Source: Actinophytocola sp.
GTDB lineage: Bacteria > Actinomycetota > Actinomycetes > Mycobacteriales > Pseudonocardiaceae
Reading direction: 5' to 3'
DNA length: 64,000 nt
Assembly (NCBI RefSeq): GCF_009379765.1
Contig: NZ_WHTD01000004.1
Coordinates: 41,097-105,096 of the forward strand
The position numbers and the translations under genes were made by a program. The notes below the pieces were generated by a model. The model was not told the origin of the DNA. It made no database searches and saw only the letters and a list, made by a program, of their open reading frames with translations. Below are positions 51,486-58,699 of this stretch, piece after piece; positions within the stretch are counted from its first letter, which is position 1, and each line of letters begins with the position of its first letter.

Positions 51486-51944
51486 TCACGGCCGAACGGA
51501 CCGGTCGCGCAGCGCGACGAGGGCGGCCCGGGTGCCGGCCCACCGCTCGTTCGCGGCGATCGCCGGCGTGGCGTGGAACTCCATGGGACGCAACGGGATG
51601 CCGAGCGAGTCGCGCATGTGCCAGACGACCTCGCAGGTGAGGCAGGCGAACCCGGGGTGCTCCTCGGTCGCCAGGACGCGCAGCTTCGCGTAGTGCGCCA
51701 CCTCGCCGTCGGCGGCGATGAGCGTGGCCGTGCCGGTGCGCGTGAGGTTGGCCCGCGCGGTCGTGCTGGCGATCGCGACGAGCAGCGCGTCGCCCGCGGG
51801 CAGGAGCTCCGGGGTGCACAGCAACATCACGTGCGGGAAGCCCGCCTCGTCCACGGTGACGAACGGGAACGCCTGCTCGTCCAGGTCCGGTTCGGGCCAC
51901 GGCTCCAGCAGGCGGGCCAACCCAGGGTTCAGGTCCGGGCTCAC
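51486..51944 (-). CDS. PNPOx-like split-barrel flavin-binding family protein
   Basis: QAFPFVTVDEAGFPHVMLLCTPELLPAGDALLVAIASTTARANLTRTGTATLI. Confidence 0.75.
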   Translation of the reverse strand: MSPDLNPGLARLLEPWPEPDLDEQAFPFVTVDEAGFPHVMLLCTPELLPAGDALLVAIASTTARANLTRTGTATLIAADGEVAHYAKLRVLATEEHPGFACLTCEVVWHMRDSLGIPLRPMEFHATPAIAANERWAGTRAALVALRDRSVRP

Positions 51945-52510
51945 TCCGTCCACCGGCGGAACGTGGCGTTGGGGATGCGGAACTGGTCGAGCACCTTGCC
52001 GCAGGTCTGGCGCAGGAGGTCGTCGATCGTCTCCGGCCGGTGGTAGAACGCGGGCACCGGCGGGAGGATCGTGCCGCCGGCGAGGGTGACCGTCTCCATG
52101 TTGCGGATATGGATGAGGTTCAGCGGGGTCTCGCGGGTGACGAGCACGAGTGGGCGGCGCTCCTTGAGCGTCACGTCCGCCGCGCGAGCCACGAGGTTGT
52201 CCGAGTTGCCGGTGGCCACCGCGGCCAGCGTGCGCATGGAGCACGGGATGACCACCATGCCGGCGACGGGGAACGAGCCGGACGAGATCGACGCGCCCAG
52301 GTCATGTGCGTCGTAGACGACATCGGCGAGTTTCTCGACCTCCGCCGGGTCGGTCCGCAGCTCCAGCTCGATGCTCTTGCGCGCGCCGGTGGACAGCACC
52401 AGGTGGGTCTCGACCGCGCCGAGCTCGCGGGCGATTTTCAGGAACGTCACGCCGAGCTGCGGGGCGCTCGAGCCGGACATGCCGACCACGAGCCTGGTCG
52501 ATTCGGACAT
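51941..52510 (-). CDS. ubiX: UbiX-family flavin prenyltransferase
   Basis: RLVVGMSGSSAPQLGVTFLKIARELG; VVIPCSMRTLAAVATGNSDNLVARAADVTLKERRPLVLVTRETPLNLIHIRNM. Confidence 0.94.
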   Translation of the reverse strand: MSESTRLVVGMSGSSAPQLGVTFLKIARELGAVETHLVLSTGARKSIELELRTDPAEVEKLADVVYDAHDLGASISSGSFPVAGMVVIPCSMRTLAAVATGNSDNLVARAADVTLKERRPLVLVTRETPLNLIHIRNMETVTLAGGTILPPVPAFYHRPETIDDLLRQTCGKVLDQFRIPNATFRRWTE

Positions 52511-52528
52511 GCGGGGAGCGTACGCCGA

Positions 52529-52558
52529 GTATTGCCCAGCGGAACATGGCGGCAATAC
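52529..52558. promoter_or_regulatory. Inverted repeat in the ubiX/iclR divergent promoter
   Basis: GTATTGCC-N14-GGCAATAC, containing a TTCCGC half-site on the minus strand. Confidence 0.5.
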
Positions 52559-52567
52559 AGTTCGAGT

Positions 52568-53317
52568 ATGGGGAACGACACCTCCGGCGCCACGTCGGTC
52601 GACAAGGCACTGGCGTTGGTGCTGCTGCTCAACGAGGCCCAGCAGATCCGGGTGAGCGAGGCAGCGGACGCGCTCGGGGTGGCCCGGTCCACCGCGCACC
52701 GGCTGCTCAACCAGCTCCGGGCGCGCGAGTTCGCGGTGCAGGACGGCCGGCGGGTGTACCGGCCCGGCCCTGCGTTGCGGGCGCTGACGTCGACCCCGAG
52801 CACGCTGCCGGACCTGCGCCGCGCGCTGCACGACCACCTGCTGAGCTGCAGCAAGCAGGTCAGCGAGACCGTGCACCTGATGGTCCTGGAAGGCAACGGC
52901 GTCCGGTTCGTCGACGGTGTCGAGGGTCCGCACACGCTGCGCGTCGGCCCGCGCACCGGCGTGGTGCTGCCCGCGCACTGCACATCGGGAGGCAAGGCCC
53001 TGCTCGCCGCGCTGTCCCCGGACGACCTGCGGGCGCTCTACCCGCGGGGTCTGCCGCGCAGCAACGACAACGCGGTCGCGACGCTGCCCGCGCTGATCCG
53101 TCACCTCGCGCAGGTCCGCCGCCGCGGCTACGCGACCAACATCAACGAGAGCGAGCGCGGCATCTCCGCGATCGGCTGCCCGGTGATCGACGCGACGGGC
53201 CGCACGGTCGCCGCGATGGCGATCGCCGCGCCGTCCGCCCGGTGTTCCCGGGAGCGGATCGGTGAGCTGGCGCCGCTGCTGGCGGACGCGGCGCGGGAGG
53301 CGGGCCAGGAGCTGTAG
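52568..53317 (+). CDS. IclR-family regulator
   Basis: SVDKALALVLLLNEAQQIRVSEAADALGVARSTAHRLLNQL; IclR effector domain. Confidence 0.95.
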   Translation: MGNDTSGATSVDKALALVLLLNEAQQIRVSEAADALGVARSTAHRLLNQLRAREFAVQDGRRVYRPGPALRALTSTPSTLPDLRRALHDHLLSCSKQVSETVHLMVLEGNGVRFVDGVEGPHTLRVGPRTGVVLPAHCTSGGKALLAALSPDDLRALYPRGLPRSNDNAVATLPALIRHLAQVRRRGYATNINESERGISAIGCPVIDATGRTVAAMAIAAPSARCSRERIGELAPLLADAAREAGQEL

Positions 53318-53357
53318 TTCTGTATCCTGGGTCGGTTTGTCGAGACGGGAGAGGGCC

Positions 53358-54191
53358 TTGCTGACCCAGTTAGGGCGTGTCTCGTGGGTCTTGGTCGATG
53401 GGATTCGTGATCCAGATGTCTCCTGGCAAGGCGGCGGAAGGTCGCGCATACCGGGTTGTATTCGGGCCTTTCGACAACGCGGCCAGGGGGCAGCTGGGCG
53501 CGAATACCACGATCCAAGATCCGCGAGACATGGCCTAGTCCGTTATGTCCTGGCGCCGCTGGCGCGGCTCGGCTACCGGCCGCGCGTGGAGGGCTTGTCG
53601 AACGTGCCCGCGTCGGGCCCGGTGATCATCGCGGCCAACCACCGCGCGGTCCTCGACACGGCGGTGATCTCGCTGGTGGTCCGCCGGCAGGTCCGCTTCC
53701 TGGGCAAGGCGGAGTACTTCACCGGTCGCGGCTTGCGCGGCCGGCTGATGGCGGCGTTCGTCGACGCGCTCGGCTTCGTCCCGGTGGAGCGCGGCAACGC
53801 CCACGCCGGCCTCGCCGCGCTGAACGCCGGCCAGAACGCGCTGAACGCGGGTGGCGTGTTCGCGATCTACCCAGAGGGCACCCGGTCGCGCGACGGCCGG
53901 CTCCACCGGGGCCACACGGGCGTGGCGGTGCTCGCGCTGACGACCGGTGCCCCGGTGGTGCCGGTGGCCTTGTTCGGCACGGAGAAGCTGATGCCCCGCG
54001 GTGGCAAGATCCCGCGGCCGGCCAGGGTGGCGGTGCGGTTCGGCGAGCCCTTGGACTTCACCGCGGTGACCGAGCGCAACCTGCGCGCCCGCCGCGCGGT
54101 CACCGACGAGGTGATGGCCGCGATCCGCGAGCTGTCCCAGCAGGAGTACGTGAACACCTACCACCGCCGCCCGGACGAGAACATCGCCTGA
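53358..54191 (+). CDS. PlsC-like 1-acylglycerol-3-phosphate acyltransferase with in-frame MITE insertion near its N-terminus
   Basis: VIIAANHRAVLDTAVISLV; YPEGTRSRDGRLHRG; TTG start with GGGAGAGGG upstream; frame open through the insertion. Confidence 0.85.
   Translation: MLTQLGRVSWVLVDGIRDPDVSWQGGGRSRIPGCIRAFRQRGQGAAGREYHDPRSARHGLVRYVLAPLARLGYRPRVEGLSNVPASGPVIIAANHRAVLDTAVISLVVRRQVRFLGKAEYFTGRGLRGRLMAAFVDALGFVPVERGNAHAGLAALNAGQNALNAGGVFAIYPEGTRSRDGRLHRGHTGVAVLALTTGAPVVPVALFGTEKLMPRGGKIPRPARVAVRFGEPLDFTAVTERNLRARRAVTDEVMAAIRELSQQEYVNTYHRRPDENIA
53370..53537. mobile_element. MITE-like element with imperfect terminal inverted repeats
   Basis: TTAGGGCGTGTCTCG ... CGAGACATGGCCTAG (12/15 arm match); repeated TAG at the ends; internal GTATTCG...CGAATAC arms. 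Confidence 0.75.
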
Positions 54192-54202
54192 CCCACCCAG
54201 AA

Positions 54203-54300
54203 CCCGCGAGTCCAACACCCAGAACCCGCGAGTCCAACGTTCGGGACCCGCGAGTCCAACGTTCGCGGGTCGGGAACGAGGGACTCGCGGGTCGGGTGCG
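54203..54300. repeat. Four-copy intergenic repeat cluster, CCCGCGAGTCCAACRTTCG family
   Basis: GCGAGTCCAACACCC, GCGAGTCCAACGTTCGGG, GCGAGTCCAACGTTCGCGG, inverted GGACTCGCGGGTC. Confidence 0.85.
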
Positions 54301-54308
54301 CGGGGCGG

Positions 54309-54896
54309 TCAGTGGAAGCGGACTCGGTGCAGGAGGCGGTCGATCAGATCCGGCAGTGCGAACTCGCCGGCCTGCTCGAGCCACAGCGCGCCCGCCGTCC
54401 GCACCGTCGCCAGGAACGTCGCGGCCATCAGCCGGGCCACCTCCAGGTCGAGGTCGCCCCGGGTGAGCAGCACCTCGGCCAGGTCGCGCTCCAACGCCAT
54501 CTGGTCGGCCGCCTGCCGGGCCAGCAGCGACGGATGCCTGCGCAGCAGCCGTAGCTGCGCCACCCAGTCCGGGTCCGGCAGGGTCAGGTGTCCGTACAGC
54601 TCACCCGCCGCCCGCCGCAGCGCGAGCCACGGCTTCTCGGCCGCCGGCCGCCTGCGGACCAGGTCCAGCATCTGGTGGGTCCGCTCGCGGTCCGCGTGCA
54701 GGACCGCATCCTCCTTGTTCGCGAAGTAGTTCGAGAACGTCCGCCGCGAGACGCCGACCGAGTCCGCGATGTCCTCGATCGTCACGCTGTCCAGCCCGCC
54801 GGCCATCGCGAGGCGCAGGGCGGCCTCGTGCAGGGACAGCCTGGTCGCGGCCTTCTTGCGCTCACGGAGCGGGCTCACGGACTCCACAGTGCTCAC
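54309..54896 (-). CDS. TetR-family regulator
   Basis: AATRLSLHEAALRLAMAGGLDSVTIEDIADSVGVSRRTFSNYFANKEDAVL. Confidence 0.94.
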   Translation of the reverse strand: MSTVESVSPLRERKKAATRLSLHEAALRLAMAGGLDSVTIEDIADSVGVSRRTFSNYFANKEDAVLHADRERTHQMLDLVRRRPAAEKPWLALRRAAGELYGHLTLPDPDWVAQLRLLRRHPSLLARQAADQMALERDLAEVLLTRGDLDLEVARLMAATFLATVRTAGALWLEQAGEFALPDLIDRLLHRVRFH

Positions 54897-54987
54897 CCTA
54901 TCGGTGGTGGTAAGTTCCTGTTGTGCAATTTTGCACTCTGCGCAAGAATTGTGCCAAACGGGTACTCGAGGAGGAGGCAGGAAGGGA

Positions 54988-56556
54988 ATGGCCGAGGGGA
55001 ACGCGGCTGACGAGGTGATGCCCCGCCGGCAGGTGCTGGAGTCACTGAGCGGCCTGCTGCTGGTGCTGTTCGTCGCGATGATCAGCTCGACCGTGGTGTC
55101 CACGGCGCTGCCGCTGATCATCGGCTCGCTCAACGGGTCGCAGGCCCAGTACACCTGGGTGGTCACCGCGACCCTGCTGACCGCGACCGCGAGCACGCCC
55201 ATCTGGGGCAAGCTCGCCGACCTGTTCAACAAGAAGTCGCTCGTCCAGATCGCGATCGTGGTCTTCGTGCTCGGCTCTGTGGCCGCGGGCTTCGCGCAGA
55301 ACGCCGAGCAGCTCATCGCCGCCCGCGCGTTCCAGGGCCTGGGCGTCGGCGGCCTGCAGGCGCTGGTCCAGGTCGTGATCGCGGCGATCATCCCGCCTCG
55401 CGAGCGCGGCCGGTACAACGGCTACCTCGGCGCCGTGATGGCCGTGGCGACCGTCGGCGGCCCGCTGCTCGGCGGTCTCATCGTCGACGTGCCGTGGATG
55501 GGCTGGCGGTGGTGCTTCTTCGTCGGCGTGCCGATCGCGCTGGTCGCGTTCATCGTGCTGCAGAAGACGCTGCACCTGGAGACCATCCGCCGCCAGAACG
55601 TGCACGTGGACTACGCGGGCGCCGCACTCATCGCGGTCGGCGTGAGCGACCTGCTGATCTGGGTGTCCTTCGTGGGCAACTCCTTCGACTGGATGTCGTG
55701 GCAGTCCGCGGCCATGGTCATCGGCGGCGTGCTCGTGCTCGGCACAGCGGTGATCGTCGAGTCCCGGGTGCGCGAACCCGTGGTGCCGCTGCACATCGTG
55801 CGCACCCGCACCGCCGCGCTCGCGATCGTCGCCAGCCTCGCGGTCGGCCTCGCCATGTTCGGCGGCGCGGTGTTCCTCGGCCAGTACTTCCAGGTCGGCC
55901 GCGGCTACACGCCCACCGAGGCGGGTCTGCTGACCATCCCGCTGATGGCCGGCGTGTTCGTGGCGTCCACGGTGGTCGGCCGGATCATCAGCCGCACCGG
56001 GGTGATCAAGCCCTACATCGTGGCCGGCGCCGTCATCCTGGTGATCGGGTTCCTCGGGCTCGGCATGATCGACCACGACACGTCGCTGTGGCTCGTGGGC
56101 GGCGGGATGGCACTCGCCGGCACCGGAGTCGGCATGACCATGCAGAACCTGGTGCTCGTGGTGCAGAACTCGGTCGCACTGCGCGATCTCGGCGCGGCCA
56201 GCGCGTCGGTCACGTTCTTCCGCTCCCTCGGCGGCACGATCGGCGTGTCGGTGCTCGGCGCGGTGCTGGCCAACCGGGTCACCGCCGACCTCACCGCCGC
56301 GCTCGGCGGGCACGGGCTCACGTCCGGCGGCGGGAACACCAGCGCGCTGAATCTGGCCGCGCTGCCGCCGGAGATCCAGCACGTGGTGCGCACCGTGTAC
56401 GGCGACGCGACCGCGCACATCTTCCTGATCTCGGCGGCCGCGGCGGTGGTCGGTGTCATCGCGGCGCTGCTGCTCAAGCCGATTACCCTGCGCACCACGA
56501 TCGACCTCGAGAAGGTGAAGCAGGACGACCCGGTGTCCGACCCGATCGTGGGATAG
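54988..56556 (+). CDS. MFS drug-efflux transporter, DHA2 (EmrB/QacA-like)
   Basis: VSTALPLIIGSLNGSQAQYTWVVTATLLTATASTPIWGKLADLFNKKSL. Confidence 0.94.
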   Translation: MAEGNAADEVMPRRQVLESLSGLLLVLFVAMISSTVVSTALPLIIGSLNGSQAQYTWVVTATLLTATASTPIWGKLADLFNKKSLVQIAIVVFVLGSVAAGFAQNAEQLIAARAFQGLGVGGLQALVQVVIAAIIPPRERGRYNGYLGAVMAVATVGGPLLGGLIVDVPWMGWRWCFFVGVPIALVAFIVLQKTLHLETIRRQNVHVDYAGAALIAVGVSDLLIWVSFVGNSFDWMSWQSAAMVIGGVLVLGTAVIVESRVREPVVPLHIVRTRTAALAIVASLAVGLAMFGGAVFLGQYFQVGRGYTPTEAGLLTIPLMAGVFVASTVVGRIISRTGVIKPYIVAGAVILVIGFLGLGMIDHDTSLWLVGGGMALAGTGVGMTMQNLVLVVQNSVALRDLGAASASVTFFRSLGGTIGVSVLGAVLANRVTADLTAALGGHGLTSGGGNTSALNLAALPPEIQHVVRTVYGDATAHIFLISAAAAVVGVIAALLLKPITLRTTIDLEKVKQDDPVSDPIVG

Positions 56557-56560
56557 GTGG

Positions 56561-57061
56561 TTGTTCGTGGGTGGCGGTGCGGCCGACCTGGGCGAGCCCT
56601 CCCGGGCGTACGAGCCGACGGTGGAACGGTTCGGCCCCCCGTCGGGGCCGGGGCGGACCATCCTCGTCGGCGTCGACGGCAGCGACACCGCGATGCGGGC
56701 CGCGGCCTACGCGTTCGGCCTCGCCCGGCGCCAGGGCTGCCGGCTGCTGGTGGCCTTCGTCGCGACCCGGTCGGGGCTCACCCTGACCGGGCCGGCGGCC
56801 GCGTTCGAGCTCCGTACCCAGCAACAGCTGCGCGAGGAGCTGAGCGCGCATGTCCGGTCGGCCGCGGAGGAGCTGGGTGTGCCGGTGACGTTCCTGATGG
56901 TGCACGGCGACCCGGTGACGGCCCTGCGTGACGCGGCGGACTGCACCCATGCGGACACCGTGGTGGTCGGCGCGTCGACCAGCGCGGGCCACCGGTTCGC
57001 CGGCTCGGTGGCGAACCGGTTGATCAAGGCAGGCCACTGGCCGGTGGTCGTGGTCCCCTGA
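56561..57061 (+). CDS. Universal stress protein (UspA) family
   Basis: TILVGVDGSDTAMRAAAYAFGLAR; VVVGASTSAGHRFAGSVANRLIKAGHWPVVVVP. Confidence 0.92.
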   Translation: MFVGGGAADLGEPSRAYEPTVERFGPPSGPGRTILVGVDGSDTAMRAAAYAFGLARRQGCRLLVAFVATRSGLTLTGPAAAFELRTQQQLREELSAHVRSAAEELGVPVTFLMVHGDPVTALRDAADCTHADTVVVGASTSAGHRFAGSVANRLIKAGHWPVVVVP

Positions 57062-57139
57062 CCCGTTTGTTGGAAACTCACGATCTACTGATGCGATGGG
57101 TTATCGTTAACCTACGCAGCGTCGAGGAGGTCGGGTCCG

Positions 57140-58255
57140 ATGGGACGTGGTCGGGTGTTCCGGTGGTTTGCGGCGGTGCTCCTGGTGGCGGGAGCGGTCA
57201 CGGCGACCAGGGGCGCGGCCGGCGCGGTCGACGCCGTGGACGCCGAGGTGATGGCCTTCGCGCGGCAGGCGGCCGGGCAGCGGGTCGTCTACTCCTACCC
57301 GGGGCTCACCCCGCCGGAGAGCCTGCTCGCCCGGATCCGCGCGGGCGAGGCGGCGGGCGTGATCTTCTTCGGCGAGAACGTGTCCAGCCTGACGCAGATC
57401 TCGGGGGTCGTGGCGCAGCTCCGGGCCGCGGCCGCGCAGAGCCCGGCGCAGGAGCCGTTGCTGCTCATGACCGACCAGGAGGGCGGCCAGATCCGCAGGC
57501 TGCCCGGCGAGCCCGCGTTGTCGCACAAGGACATCGGTCAGTCCGCCAACCCCGGCGCGGCGGCCACGAACGCCGGCCACGGTGCGGGGCAGAACCTCGC
57601 CGGTGTCGACATGAACGTGAACCTGGCGCCGGTGCTCGATGTCTTCCACGCGCCGGGTGACCTGATGGACCAGTACGAGCGGTCGTTCAGCTCGGACTCG
57701 TCCGCGGTGAGCACGCTCGGCGCCAACTACGTGCGCGCGCAGCAGGCCGAGGGCGTGGCCGCCACCGTGAAGCACTTTCCCGGCCTCGGCACGGCGAACG
57801 CGGCCGACAACACCGACACCCGCCCGGTCACGCTGAACGTCTCACTGTCCACTTTGCGCAGTGTGCACGAGGCGCCGTACCAGGCGTCGATCTCCGCAGG
57901 GGCCAAGCTCGTGATGCTGTCCTGGGCGGTCTACCCGGCGCTGGACTCCCGCCCGGCCGGGCTGTCCTCCGTGGTAGTCCGGCAGGAACTGCGCTCCCGC
58001 AACGGGTTCACCGGCGTCACGGTCTCCGACGCGCTCGAGGCGGGTGCCCTGCGCGACTACGGCTCGACCGGCAACCGCGCGGTGCTCGCCGCCCAGGCGG
58101 GCGTCGACCTGATCCTGGCCTCGGCCCGGGACGTGAACCAGGGTGACCAGGCAGCCGACGCCCTGGCCGACGCGCTCGCCGACGGCACCCTCGACAGCGG
58201 GGCCTTCGGCGACGCGCTGGCCAGGGTCAACACCCTGCGCGCCGGACTGTCCTAG
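57140..58255 (+). CDS. Glycoside hydrolase family 3 (beta-N-acetylhexosaminidase-like), secreted
   Basis: LLLMTDQEGGQIRRL; GVAATVKHFPGLGTANAADNTDTRPV; GVTVSDALEAGAL. Confidence 0.93.
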   Translation: MGRGRVFRWFAAVLLVAGAVTATRGAAGAVDAVDAEVMAFARQAAGQRVVYSYPGLTPPESLLARIRAGEAAGVIFFGENVSSLTQISGVVAQLRAAAAQSPAQEPLLLMTDQEGGQIRRLPGEPALSHKDIGQSANPGAAATNAGHGAGQNLAGVDMNVNLAPVLDVFHAPGDLMDQYERSFSSDSSAVSTLGANYVRAQQAEGVAATVKHFPGLGTANAADNTDTRPVTLNVSLSTLRSVHEAPYQASISAGAKLVMLSWAVYPALDSRPAGLSSVVVRQELRSRNGFTGVTVSDALEAGALRDYGSTGNRAVLAAQAGVDLILASARDVNQGDQAADALADALADGTLDSGAFGDALARVNTLRAGLS

Positions 58256-58273
58256 GTCCGTACCCTGGGCGGC

Positions 58274-58699
58274 ATGGCTCTCGATGATCTTCCCCGGGTC
58301 GAGTTCGCGTTCCCCGGGCCGCTGCGCGACCAGCTCGTGGCCGCGATCCTGTCCGGCGCGAAGACCTCGACCTCCGGCCTGGTGATGGACTACGAGCGCG
58401 AGAACGAGCCGCTGCCGGTGGCCGGCCAGCGGCTCGCGATCGTGGACTCCGCGGACCGGCGGGTCGCCGAGATCGAGGTGACCGAGGTGCGCGTGGTCCG
58501 GCTCGCCGACGTCGACCTGCGGCACGCCGTGGACGAGGGCGAGGGCTACGAGTCCGTCGCGCAGTGGCGGGCCGGGCACGAACGGTTCTGGCACGGCCCG
58601 GAGGTGCGCGCGGAGCTCGGCGACTCCGGGTTCACCGTTCACGATGACACCCTGGTGGTCGCCGAGCGGTTCCGGCTGGTGCGCGCCGCGACCGGCTAG
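58274..58699 (+). CDS. ASCH domain protein
   Basis: FPGPLRDQLVAAILSGAKTSTSGLVMDYERENEPLPVAGQRLAIVDSADRRVAEIEVTEV. Confidence 0.9.
   Translation: MALDDLPRVEFAFPGPLRDQLVAAILSGAKTSTSGLVMDYERENEPLPVAGQRLAIVDSADRRVAEIEVTEVRVVRLADVDLRHAVDEGEGYESVAQWRAGHERFWHGPEVRAELGDSGFTVHDDTLVVAERFRLVRAATG

Noticed and set aside
55042-56688. 548-aa minus-strand ORF antisense to the MFS gene
   Set aside because: His/Asp/Arg-rich shadow translation; the plus strand has a clear DHA2 transporter.
57090-57110. GGTTA-TCGT-TAACC dyad upstream of the GH3 gene
   Set aside because: Short 5-bp arms, single copy; too weak to claim as an operator.
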